A stretch of DNA of 64,000 nt from Marivirga arenosa (GTDB lineage Bacteria > Bacteroidota > Bacteroidia > Cytophagales > Cyclobacteriaceae), in contig NZ_CP129970.2 in assembly GCF_030503895.2 (NCBI RefSeq), positions 1,490,001 through 1,554,000 of the forward strand, read 5' to 3'. The position numbers and the translations under genes are program-made. Shown here in pieces: positions 9,579-17,934 of this stretch. The notes beneath the pieces are model-generated. The model did no database searches, had not been told where the DNA came from, and saw nothing but the letters and a program-made list of their open reading frames with translations. How positions within the stretch are numbered: position 1 is the first letter of the stretch; each line of letters begins with the position of its first letter.

Positions 9579-10607
9579 TTAACTCATTAAAACTGCTTTG
9601 TAATGATTTAAATTTTTCAAAGCTAGGCCTGTTCCGCGAACTACTGCTCTTAGCGGATCATCTGCCACGTGAATTGGCAATTTAGTTTTAAGGGCTAGGC
9701 GTTTATCAAGTCCTCTTAATAAAGCACCTCCACCAGTTAAATGAATTCCATTGTCATAAATATCGGCTGACAATTCGGGCGGTGAAATCTCCAATGCTTT
9801 CAACACGGCCTCCTCAATTTTGGATACAGACTTGTCGATCGCGAAAGCTATCTCAGAATAAGATACTTTGATAACTTTAGGAATACCTGTCATCAAATCA
9901 CGACCTCTGATTTCGTAATCTTCCGGACCGTCATCTAATTCGGTTAAGGCTGCCCCAACTTCAATTTTTATTTTTTCTGCAGAGCGCTCACCTATTAAAA
10001 GGTTATGCTGTCTACGCATATAGTCTAAAATGTCTTTTGTAAAGGTATCCCCAGCAACTCGTATCGACTGGTCACAAACAATACCTGATAATGCAATAAC
10101 TGCAATCTCTGTTGTACCTCCTCCGATATCAACTACCATAGACCCCACTGGTTGCTCAATGTCAACGCCAATACCGATACTCGCTGCGATAGGTTCGTGT
10201 ATCATGTATACTTCTTTAGCGCCAGCATGCTCAGCTGAATCTCGAACGGCTCTTTTTTCAACTTCAGTAATACCTGAAGGAATACAAATCACCATTCGGT
10301 GGGAAGATGGCATAAAACTTCTTTTACCACCATCAATCATTTTGATCATTCCACGAATCATATGCTCAGCAGCATGGAAATCTGCAATCACCCCGTCTTT
10401 TAAAGGACGAATTGTTTTTATGTTTTCGTGAGTCTTTTCATGCATCTGCATGGCCTGACGACCAATGGCTAAAACCTTATTAGTTGCCTTATCAATGGCA
10501 ATAATAGAAGGTTCGTCTACTACTATCTTATCTTTATGAATAATTAAGGTATTGGCTGTACCTAAATCGATGGCTATGTCACTTGAAAAGAAATCAAATA
10601 TCCCCAT
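9579..10607 (-). CDS. mreB: Rod shape-determining actin homologue MreB
   Basis: Bacterial actin of 342 residues that organises the cell-wall elongation machinery. The nucleotide-binding blocks are clear: IDLGTANTLI near the N-terminus (phosphate 1), VVDIGGGTTEIAVI (phosphate 2), and LTGGGALLRGLD (adenosine motif). Length and motifs match the family throughout. It is the first gene of the minus-strand shape cluster. Confidence 0.97.
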   Translation of the reverse strand: MGIFDFFSSDIAIDLGTANTLIIHKDKIVVDEPSIIAIDKATNKVLAIGRQAMQMHEKTHENIKTIRPLKDGVIADFHAAEHMIRGMIKMIDGGKRSFMPSSHRMVICIPSGITEVEKRAVRDSAEHAGAKEVYMIHEPIAASIGIGVDIEQPVGSMVVDIGGGTTEIAVIALSGIVCDQSIRVAGDTFTKDILDYMRRQHNLLIGERSAEKIKIEVGAALTELDDGPEDYEIRGRDLMTGIPKVIKVSYSEIAFAIDKSVSKIEEAVLKALEISPPELSADIYDNGIHLTGGGALLRGLDKRLALKTKLPIHVADDPLRAVVRGTGLALKNLNHYKAVLMS

Positions 10608-10721
10608 GGATGTTCGTGTAAATTATATATTAAAAATTATCGCTTTGGAAATTTACAAATTAGTTTGATAAATTAAGACGTTCAACTAAAATATTTCAAG
10701 ATTTATCTAAAAGAATGATTT

Positions 10722-12248
10722 TTAATGTTTGAAATGTCTAATCCCAGTAGTCACCATTCTCATACCGTGAGCATCACAATAATCAATACTATCCTGATCT
10801 TTTATTGAACCTCCTGGTTGAATAACTGCAGTAATTCCAGCTTGGTCTGCAATTTCTACACAATCAGGAAATGGGAAAAAGGCATCAGATGCCATTACGG
10901 CTCCATTCAAATCAAATCCGAATACTTTCGCCTTTTCAATCGCTTGCTTTAAAGCGTCTACTCTTGAAGTTTGGCCTACTCCACTTGCTAGCAACTGACC
11001 ATTATTGGCTAACACAATAGTGTTTGATTTCGTATGTTTGCAAATTTTCGAAGCAAATAATAGTGCTTTTTCCTCCTCATTAGAAGGCGCTTCTTTTGTA
11101 ACAACTTTTAAGTCTGATTTACTGTCTGTATGAAGGTCTCTATCTTGCTCAATAACACCATTCAATAAGCTCTTGAATTGTTTTTTGGTAGAAAGATTGG
11201 TTTTCTTCTTCAGCAAAATTCTGTTTTTCTTCCCTTTTAATATTTCTAATGCTTCTTCGGTGAAATCAGGAGCAATTAAGATTTCGAAGAATAAAGAATG
11301 CATTTCTTCCGCAGCCTCTTTATCAACAGTAGCATTAGTAATTAAAACTCCACCAAAAGCAGAAAGAGTATCTGCCGCAAACGCTTTTTGATACGCTTCT
11401 TTTACGGTTGAGCCTAATGCCATACCGCATGCATTCGTATGTTTGAGAATTGCAAAGGCGGTTTCATTATCAAATTCTTCAATTAAAGAAACCGCTGCAT
11501 CAACATCTACTAAATTATTATAGGATAATTCTTTACCGTTTAATTGATCAAAAAGCTCTTCTAAATCTCCAAAGAATACACCTTCTTGGTGAGGGTTTTC
11601 ACCATAACGTAAAGTTTTACTTTCAGAAATGCTATGCTTAAAGCCTTTTATGGAATCCTCTTCATTAAAATAATTAAAGATTGCGGTATCGTAATGTGAA
11701 GAAACATTAAAAGCATGACTAGCAAAAGCCTTTCTGTCGTTTAGGTCAGTGCTTCCGTCTTTCTCTTCTAATACTTTTTCTAAATCAGCATATTGGTTTT
11801 GTGAAGCAACAATCACAACATCTTTGAAATTTTTAGCTGCTGCTCTAATCAAAGAAATTCCACCTATGTCAATTTTCTCGATAATATCTTGCTCGCTTGC
11901 ACCTGAGGCTACAGTTTGCTCAAATGGATATAAGTCTACAATTACTAAATCAATTTCAGGAATGTCATATTCTTGTAATTGGGCTTTATCAGATTCTAAA
12001 TCTCTTCTGCCTAAAATTCCACCAAACACTTTTGGGTGTAAAGTTTTCACTCTTCCCCCCAAGATTGAAGGATAACTGGTGAGGTCCTCTACCGGGATTA
12101 CCTCCGCTCCTTGCTCTTCAATAAACTTTTGAGTACCACCCGTACTATATATTGTTACGCCTTTATCCTTTAATAATTTGATAATAGGCTCAAGATTATC
12201 TTTGTGAAATACTGAAATTAGTGCTGATTGGATTTTTCTAACTGACAT
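10722..12248 (-). CDS. purH: Bifunctional AICAR formyltransferase / IMP cyclohydrolase
   Basis: The enzyme catalyses the last two steps of de novo IMP synthesis. It has 508 residues. The N-terminal MGS-like cyclohydrolase domain includes YSTGGTQKFIEEQG and GGRVKTLHPKVFGGIL. The C-terminal formyltransferase domain includes the catalytic KHTNACG segment and the AFFPFPD block near the end. A candidate -7 box lies 23 bp upstream of the start. It is not adjacent to purN, which is ~760 bp further on. Confidence 0.97.
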   Translation of the reverse strand: MSVRKIQSALISVFHKDNLEPIIKLLKDKGVTIYSTGGTQKFIEEQGAEVIPVEDLTSYPSILGGRVKTLHPKVFGGILGRRDLESDKAQLQEYDIPEIDLVIVDLYPFEQTVASGASEQDIIEKIDIGGISLIRAAAKNFKDVVIVASQNQYADLEKVLEEKDGSTDLNDRKAFASHAFNVSSHYDTAIFNYFNEEDSIKGFKHSISESKTLRYGENPHQEGVFFGDLEELFDQLNGKELSYNNLVDVDAAVSLIEEFDNETAFAILKHTNACGMALGSTVKEAYQKAFAADTLSAFGGVLITNATVDKEAAEEMHSLFFEILIAPDFTEEALEILKGKKNRILLKKKTNLSTKKQFKSLLNGVIEQDRDLHTDSKSDLKVVTKEAPSNEEEKALLFASKICKHTKSNTIVLANNGQLLASGVGQTSRVDALKQAIEKAKVFGFDLNGAVMASDAFFPFPDCVEIADQAGITAVIQPGGSIKDQDSIDYCDAHGMRMVTTGIRHFKH

Positions 12249-12270
12249 TTTACTCTGAATTATTTTGTTG

Positions 12271-12278
12271 CAAAACTA
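12271..12278 (-). promoter_or_regulatory. Candidate -7 box for purH
   Basis: On the minus strand TAGTTTTG followed by C matches TAnnTTTG, 23 bp before the purH start. No clear -33 element is seen. Confidence 0.4.
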
Positions 12279-12426
12279 ATTGATTTATAGCTTTATCCCT
12301 TAGCCTTTACAGACTTAATAATGACATCTTGAATATTTTTTTCAGATTATAGCTTTTTTGCTAATCTTTCACACTATAAATGAGTTACTTGATTAGTTGT
12401 AATTTTAATTCAATAAAGTATACTGG

Positions 12427-13011
12427 ATGTCATTCTTTGATCAAATCATAAATAAAATATTCCCAAAAGAGAAGAAAAATATAATCCTAACAAATGAGGT
12501 GTTGAAGAGAAGTCAGCATGAATTTAATTCATATGACGAATGGCATGCTTCGGATGTTAGCAAAACAATTTTAGATAAAATATTTAGAGCGTACCACCTG
12601 AAAAAAACTAATATAAGTGATCCTATTCCTATAGCGCTTTTTGAAAGCGATAAGGCAAATGGATTTGCTATCGCTAATTGCAGCAGCTTACTTAATTCAG
12701 ATTATAAAATGCTTCTAGAACATTTTAAAAAGCAAGTACTCTCTATTGGTTATCGTCAGTCTGGATCTAATAGAAAAGTAACCGCTGAACAAGACCGTGT
12801 GATTACCAAGGAGATGTATTATTTGAAACCCCCTATTCAGATGGAGCCTCCTATTGACCAGCGATATGGAAACATAAGCTTGGAGTTAATTTTACATGAT
12901 GAAAAGCCACATTATTTGAAAATAATGGCAAGCGTATATTCTGATAGGCTGTATTCAGAACCAGAGAATTTTTCAGATTTAGTTGAAACGCTATTTGAAA
13001 AGAGTGCTTAA
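12427..13011 (+). CDS. Hypothetical protein, 194 aa
   Basis: I do not recognise the family. It is a soluble alpha/beta protein without signal peptide. Conserved-looking features are IPIALFESDKANGFAIANCS in the middle and KPPIQMEPPIDQRYGNISLEL towards the C-terminus. Its stop overlaps the end of purN on the opposite strand by 4 bp, so the two transcripts converge without room for a terminator. The upstream AT-rich gap of ~180 bp carries its promoter and that of purH. Confidence 0.65.
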   Translation: MSFFDQIINKIFPKEKKNIILTNEVLKRSQHEFNSYDEWHASDVSKTILDKIFRAYHLKKTNISDPIPIALFESDKANGFAIANCSSLLNSDYKMLLEHFKKQVLSIGYRQSGSNRKVTAEQDRVITKEMYYLKPPIQMEPPIDQRYGNISLELILHDEKPHYLKIMASVYSDRLYSEPENFSDLVETLFEKSA

Positions 13012-13598
13012 CTAGCTTTTTCAAATTTATTCACATACTCCTCAATCACTTTTGGGAAATGCTGATGCTCTAATTGCTGCACTTTTGCTGCTAATTGATC
13101 TGGATTCATTTCTGGTGAAACTTCACATTTTGCCTGAAAGATGATACGGCCTTCATCATAATTTTCATTTACCAAATGAATGGTGATACCGCTTTCCTTT
13201 TCCATATTATCAATTACTGCTTCATGTACGAAATGACCATACATCCCTTTTCCACCATATTTTGGCAATAGGGCAGGATGAATATTGATAATGCGATCAG
13301 GATAAGCACTAATAAGTTGAGGAGAAATTTTTAATAAAAAGCCCGCAAGTATAATAAAATCTACCTCTTTTGATTTTAAATATTCAATTAGAGCTGAAGG
13401 CTGGTCAAAGTCCGCTTTAGGAAATCGGATTGAAGGAACAGATGCTTTAGAAGCACGTTCTAAAACACCTGCGTTTTTCTTATTTGTAATAACACAAGCT
13501 ACCTCAATGTTATTCTGCTCAGCAAAATAATGCATAATTTTCTCTGCATTGGTACCAGAGCCAGAAGCAAAAATAGCGAGTCTTTTTACTGAACTCAT
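13008..13598 (-). CDS. purN: Phosphoribosylglycinamide formyltransferase
   Basis: GAR transformylase that uses 10-formyl-THF in purine synthesis. It has 196 residues. Family motifs are ASGSGTNAEKIM at the N-terminus, the catalytic INIHPALLPKYGGKGMYG segment (Asn and His), and an acidic NYDEGRIIFQ segment further on. It overlaps the upstream membrane-protein gene by 4 bp. Confidence 0.95.
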   Translation of the reverse strand: MSSVKRLAIFASGSGTNAEKIMHYFAEQNNIEVACVITNKKNAGVLERASKASVPSIRFPKADFDQPSALIEYLKSKEVDFIILAGFLLKISPQLISAYPDRIINIHPALLPKYGGKGMYGHFVHEAVIDNMEKESGITIHLVNENYDEGRIIFQAKCEVSPEMNPDQLAAKVQQLEHQHFPKVIEEYVNKFEKAS

Positions 13599-14071
13599 GA
13601 TTTAATAAGTTCCTTTCTTTTCAAGATAGTTTCTACAAACTTTATTTCGTTTTCTGTTTTGAAAACCTTGAAAGGAAGATATACAAATTGTGCTTTAGAT
13701 AATACTAAGGTAAAAGCATTCTTGCCCACTTTGGCAGATTTTATCTGATCCCATTTGATCGGCATTCCTTGCTTAGTATTCAGTTTTATTAAAATTTGTT
13801 GTGAGCTGATTTCGTAAGACAATCTTTCAAATAGAATTTTATACTGCTCCAACTGTGTTACCCCAGCAAATTGGATTAACCAGAAAAGGAAATATAATAA
13901 TAGGGCTATAAAAGAACCTATAAACCACCAAATGTTGGGAATCCAAGCGTAACCTGCACAGATTGCTGCTGCAATTAAAAAGACCCACCACTGTTCTTTC
14001 ACAATGTTTTTTAAGCCCGTCTTAATGTAAGTACCGTTATCCAGCTTATATTTTTTTGTTTTTACTAGCAT
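13595..14071 (-). CDS. YcxB-like membrane protein, function unknown
   Basis: 158 residues with two adjacent membrane segments at about 30-72 (FLIAAAICAGYAWIPNIWWF and the following stretch). A soluble C-terminal beta domain (about 90-155) follows, containing ISSQQILIKLNTKQGMPIKW and AQFVYLPFKVF. This layout resembles the YcxB-like family, whose role is unknown. The gene overlaps purN by 4 bp, but a functional link with purine synthesis is not implied. Confidence 0.6.
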   Translation of the reverse strand: MLVKTKKYKLDNGTYIKTGLKNIVKEQWWVFLIAAAICAGYAWIPNIWWFIGSFIALLLYFLFWLIQFAGVTQLEQYKILFERLSYEISSQQILIKLNTKQGMPIKWDQIKSAKVGKNAFTLVLSKAQFVYLPFKVFKTENEIKFVETILKRKELIKS

Positions 14072-14146
14072 TACTGCAATTCTATTGTTCGTAAATAATT
14101 ATTGTTTTCCGTTAAGGAAGTGCAAATATATTTGATTTTTATGGTT

Positions 14147-15007
14147 TCAGGAAACCGCTTTCAAACTCATGTCCAAACTTTTATAGGAATGAGTCAAGGC
14201 TCCGACCGATATATAATCAACTCCTGTTTCTGCTTTGGCTGCAATTGTATCTTCAGTGATACCTCCAGATGCTTCCGTTTCACATTGACCATCAATGATT
14301 TCAACTGCTTTTTTCATTTCATCAACTTCCATATTATCCAACATAATGACATCAACACCACCAACTGCTAAGGCCTCTTTTACCTCCTCAATATTTCGGG
14401 TTTCGACTTCAATTCTCAAATCTAATTTATGCTCCTTTAAATAGGCTTTGGTCGCATTCACAGAAGCAGTTATTCCTCCTGCAAAATCATTATGGTTATC
14501 CTTTAACATTACCATATCAAATAAACCAAATCTATGGTTTTGTCCTCCTCCAATTTGAACCGCCCACTTTTCAGCGATTCTGAAGTTAGGAGTCGTTTTC
14601 CGTGTATCTAATAATTTGCAAGAAGTATGCGATATAAGCTTATTTAGATTATGAGTATAAGTCGCTATACCACTCATTCTTTGTAAGCAATTCAACACTA
14701 AACGCTCCGCTGAAAGAATTGATGCTGATTCTCCGTGCACTTTTAGACCAATTTCACCTCTCTTCACCCATTCACCATCCTTTTTGAAAAGTTCTAATTC
14801 TAATGAAGGGTCAACAGCTTTGAATATGTGCTGAGCCATTTCCACTCCAGCTAATACTCCTTCATCTTTGATGATTAACTGAGCAGTATTTTGGGTTCCT
14901 TTTGGAATCGCAGCCAATGAAGAATGATCCCCATCACGAATATCTTCCTCCAGGGCCTGCTTGATGAATTGCTGAATATTCTCTTTCGTTAAATATTGAT
15001 ATGACAA
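14147..15007 (-). CDS. nadC: Quinolinate phosphoribosyltransferase (nicotinate-nucleotide pyrophosphorylase)
   Basis: Converts quinolinate and PRPP to nicotinate mononucleotide in de novo NAD synthesis. It has 286 residues. Recognisable blocks are LNCLQRMSGIAT, LLDTRKTTPNFRIAEKWAV (substrate-binding Arg and Lys), GGGQNHRFGLFDMVMLKDNH, and the C-terminal EASGGITEDTI. nadA and nadB are not in the window. Confidence 0.96.
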   Translation of the reverse strand: MSYQYLTKENIQQFIKQALEEDIRDGDHSSLAAIPKGTQNTAQLIIKDEGVLAGVEMAQHIFKAVDPSLELELFKKDGEWVKRGEIGLKVHGESASILSAERLVLNCLQRMSGIATYTHNLNKLISHTSCKLLDTRKTTPNFRIAEKWAVQIGGGQNHRFGLFDMVMLKDNHNDFAGGITASVNATKAYLKEHKLDLRIEVETRNIEEVKEALAVGGVDVIMLDNMEVDEMKKAVEIIDGQCETEASGGITEDTIAAKAETGVDYISVGALTHSYKSLDMSLKAVS

Positions 15008-15088
15008 TGTATTAGCTCTTTTGTTGGAGTTGCAAAGGTACAGCTATGCGTTGATTTATATTAGTTCTTGAAAGAGAATTTTGTGCAT

Positions 15089-15119
15089 AAAAAAAGCCAC
15101 CTCTTTCGAAGTAGCTTTT
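15089..15119 (-). terminator. Intrinsic terminator of the tRNA-Ala gene
   Basis: Read on the minus strand, AAAAGCTAC pairs with GTGGCTTTT (one G-U pair) around a ~10-nt loop, followed by a run of seven T. It starts 1-2 bp after the 3' end of the tRNA. Confidence 0.75.
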
Positions 15120-15120
15120 G

Positions 15121-15194
15121 TGGAGCATATCGGAGTCGAACCGATGACCTCTACGCTGCCAGCGTAGCGCTCTAGCCAGCTGAGCTAATGCCCC
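15121..15194 (-). tRNA. tRNA-Ala (anticodon GGC)
   Basis: A 74-nt cloverleaf on the minus strand. The acceptor stem is GGGGCAT pairing with ATGCTCC and contains the G3-U70 wobble pair that defines alanine identity. The anticodon stem CTACG/CGTAG encloses the loop CTGGCAG, giving anticodon GGC. The T arm is ATCGG-TTCGACT-CCGAT, and the discriminator base is A. The 3' CCA is not encoded: the next bases read CAA. Confidence 0.95.
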
Positions 15195-15248
15195 ATATAA
15201 TCCTAATCTTTTTTCTAAACTCCACAAAGCTATTGAAAAAACTCAAAT

Positions 15249-15746
15249 CTAAAAATAGCGCCTTGCTTTCCTGAATTTCTTGGTATAATAATCAGTATAA
15301 ATATTGGCCTCAATTACACCAAGGCTGGATGAAGCATGGATAAACCGTACATCATTTTTGCCTCTTACTTCAGTTACTAAGCCTACATGGGTAATTTTCC
15401 TACGCCTTTTCCCCATCGCAAAAAAGACTAAATCACCTCTTTCAAGCTTATGAAATTTTACCTTTTTCCCCACCTTAGCCTGGTCAGAAGATACTCTCGG
15501 AATATTTACATCACCAGCTTTAAAACTCACATAAAGTAATCCTGAACAATCCATACCGGAACGATTAACACCACCCCATTTATAGGGAGTGCCCACATAT
15601 GAGCGGGCAGTTTGTATAATGGTATCCAATCGTCTTTCTCTGATTTTTCTTTTTTTACTACCGACACATCCCGATAAGAATATGACAATCAATGTAAAGA
15701 ATATCAGTTTGGTGGAATATATTTTCCTAAATTTGTGTTGAGTCAT
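15249..15746 (-). CDS. NlpC/P60 family lipoprotein peptidase
   Basis: Cell-wall endopeptidase of the C40 family, 165 residues. It is secreted as a lipoprotein (LSGC, Cys27). The catalytic Cys67 lies in MDCSGLL, His120 in ITHVGLVTE, and the third polar residue is probably His137 in FIHASSS. Such enzymes cleave peptidoglycan stem peptides and are typically Spr-like hydrolases. The gene is divergent from the FAD-linked oxidase, 27 bp apart. Confidence 0.9.
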   Translation of the reverse strand: MTQHKFRKIYSTKLIFFTLIVIFLSGCVGSKKRKIRERRLDTIIQTARSYVGTPYKWGGVNRSGMDCSGLLYVSFKAGDVNIPRVSSDQAKVGKKVKFHKLERGDLVFFAMGKRRRKITHVGLVTEVRGKNDVRFIHASSSLGVIEANIYTDYYTKKFRKARRYF

Positions 15747-15773
15747 AATTCAATTAAGAAATCAATTTATTCG

Positions 15774-17189
15774 ATGGATACAGTTACAAATCAAAGCATT
15801 TTTGAGGAATTGGTCAGCATAGTAGGGGCAAAAAATGCCTACTTACAAGATGAGGATAAGTATAAATATTCTCATGATCATACGGAAGATTATTCCTTTA
15901 TGCCCGATGTAGTGCTTAAACCTTCAACACCAGAAGAGATAAGTGCCATCATGAAAAAATGTAACGAACACCTTATCCCTGTAACGCCAAGAGGCGGGGG
16001 CACTGGACTAAGCGGTGGTGCTTTGCCAACTAAAAAAGGTGTGGTCATCAGTATGGAGAAGTTCAACAATATTTTATCGATTGATGAATTGAACTTGCAA
16101 GCTACGGTTGAGCCTGGAGTTATCACTGAGGTTTTCCAAAATGCAGTAAAAGAAAAAGGATTGTTTTATCCTCCAGATCCATCTAGTAAAGGAAGCTGTT
16201 TTTTAGGTGGAAACCTAGCTGAAAATGCCGGTGGACCAAAAGCAGTGAAATATGGTGTTACTCGTGATTATGTACTCAATATGGAGGTGGTTTTAGCGAA
16301 TGGTGAAATCATCTGGACCGCAGCCAATGTATTAAAAAATAGCACTGGTTATAATCTAACTCAATTGATGTGTGGAAGTGAAGGTACTTTGGGAATTATT
16401 ACTAAAATAGTATTCAAGTTAAGGCCTTATCCTAAAAAAGATGTGACTTTATTGGCTCCTTTCACCAGTAATGAAGAAGCATGCCGTGCAATTGCCGCTA
16501 TTTTCAAAGCGGGAGTTGCCCCTTCTGGAATGGAGTTTATGGAACGTGATGCCATTGAAAAAACTCAAACCTACATCAAAGAAGAAATGGGTGAAAGTGT
16601 AACGGTTGATTTGCCTGATCACATAAAAGCTCATTTGCTAATCGAACTTGATGGTAATGATGAAGAAGTAATGATGAATGAGGCAGAAACTATTTTGAAT
16701 GTATTAGAAGATTTCGATACAGGAGGTGAAGTTTTATTTGCTGATACTCAAGCCAGAAAAGATGAGCTTTGGAAACTAAGAAGAAATGTGAGTCCCGCAG
16801 TAAATGCTTATTCATTAACTAAAGCCGAAGATGTTGTAGTGCCGCGGGGAAACTTGCCAGCTCTAATCGTTTTCATTAAAGAAGTAGGTAAAAAATATGG
16901 CTTTAATTCCGTTTGCTATGGTCATGCGGGTGATGGCAATCTGCATATTAATATCATGAAAGAAGATTTGAGTGATGACTATTGGAATAATGAAGTGAAT
17001 GAAGGAATAGGCGAAATCTTTAAAGAAGTAGTAAAATTAGGAGGTACGCTATCTGGTGAGCATGGTATAGGAATCGCAAAAAGACCTTATATGCAAATGG
17101 CCATGGGTGATGTAAAACTGGACTTAATGCGTGGTATTAAGAAAGCTTTTGACCCCAACACAATATTGAACCCAGAAAAAATATTTTAA
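15774..17189 (+). CDS. FAD-linked oxidase (GlcD / D-lactate dehydrogenase family)
   Basis: Flavin dehydrogenase of the glycolate oxidase subunit D / D-2-hydroxyacid dehydrogenase family, 471 residues from this start. The N-terminal FAD-binding PCMH domain has PRGGGTGLSGGALP and GSCFLGGNLAENAGGPKAVK. The C-terminal FAD-oxidase domain has CYGHAGDGNLHINIM and GTLSGEHGIGIAKRP, which hold the catalytic and metal-binding His and Glu residues. It probably oxidises a D-2-hydroxyacid, but the substrate cannot be told from sequence. The frame is open back to 15735, which would overlap the divergent NlpC/P60 gene, so the ATG at 15774 is chosen. Confidence 0.9.
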   Translation: MDTVTNQSIFEELVSIVGAKNAYLQDEDKYKYSHDHTEDYSFMPDVVLKPSTPEEISAIMKKCNEHLIPVTPRGGGTGLSGGALPTKKGVVISMEKFNNILSIDELNLQATVEPGVITEVFQNAVKEKGLFYPPDPSSKGSCFLGGNLAENAGGPKAVKYGVTRDYVLNMEVVLANGEIIWTAANVLKNSTGYNLTQLMCGSEGTLGIITKIVFKLRPYPKKDVTLLAPFTSNEEACRAIAAIFKAGVAPSGMEFMERDAIEKTQTYIKEEMGESVTVDLPDHIKAHLLIELDGNDEEVMMNEAETILNVLEDFDTGGEVLFADTQARKDELWKLRRNVSPAVNAYSLTKAEDVVVPRGNLPALIVFIKEVGKKYGFNSVCYGHAGDGNLHINIMKEDLSDDYWNNEVNEGIGEIFKEVVKLGGTLSGEHGIGIAKRPYMQMAMGDVKLDLMRGIKKAFDPNTILNPEKIF

Positions 17190-17254
17190 ACATTTTAGAA
17201 CAAGAATAGCAATTATCCGTTTTTCGATAGTATTACTTTTAATATTGCGAAAAA

Positions 17255-17932
17255 TTGGATTATACTTTGCCTACTATTAAGATTGAGTTAAACCCTCATC
17301 TTTATCAAAAAGACCCAGAATCATCTGAATTGGGAAGAAATATTCTCTCCAAATCATTAGAGATGATTGATACTATGGGACTTGAAAGATTTACTTTTGG
17401 TAAACTTGCAAAGGCATTATGCACAACTGAAAGTTCGATTTATCGCTACTTTGAAAGTAAACACAAGCTTTTATTGTACTTTTACAATTGGTACTGGAGT
17501 TGGATTGATTTACAACTTGCATTCAGTACTACAAATATTAGCGACCCTACCCAAAAATTAAAGCGTGCGGTAGAGGTAATTTGTAAGCCAGAAGATGAAG
17601 AGAATAAAATAAACACCTTAAACTATCAACAACTCATAAACATTGTAATTTCAGAATCATCTAAAGCATATTTGACAAAAGAAGTCGATAAAGAGAATAA
17701 ATATGGTTTGTTTTTAGCTTTTAAAAAGGTATCAAAGCATTTAGCCGAGATAATGCTAGAAATAAACCCAAAGTTTGGACACGCCAATACTTTGGCCTCA
17801 ACAAGTATAGTGGGGATATTGCATCAACAGTTTTTTGCTGCACATATGCCTTCTCTTTCCGATATTCATTCCGATACTGAGGAATTATCAAATGTTTTTT
17901 ACCAAATCATCCTTAAAAACCTACAGCACTAA
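17255..17932 (+). CDS. TetR-family transcriptional regulator (TTG start)
   Basis: 225-residue regulator. The N-terminal helix-turn-helix domain spans about residues 28-75 (ILSKSLEMIDTMGLERFTFG, then the recognition helix around TTESSIYRYFESK). The C-terminal part is an effector-binding helical domain. The only start upstream of the HTH in this frame is TTG at 17255; the first ATG lies inside the HTH domain, so TTG is taken. It ends 2 bp before the ABC exporter gene, so it very likely controls the operon it heads. The ligand is unknown. Confidence 0.85.
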   Translation: MDYTLPTIKIELNPHLYQKDPESSELGRNILSKSLEMIDTMGLERFTFGKLAKALCTTESSIYRYFESKHKLLLYFYNWYWSWIDLQLAFSTTNISDPTQKLKRAVEVICKPEDEENKINTLNYQQLINIVISESSKAYLTKEVDKENKYGLFLAFKKVSKHLAEIMLEINPKFGHANTLASTSIVGILHQQFFAAHMPSLSDIHSDTEELSNVFYQIILKNLQH

Positions 17933-17934
17933 AA

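Noticed and set aside
10030-10431. 133-codon plus-strand frame inside mreB
   Set aside because: Antisense shadow of a fully conserved gene.
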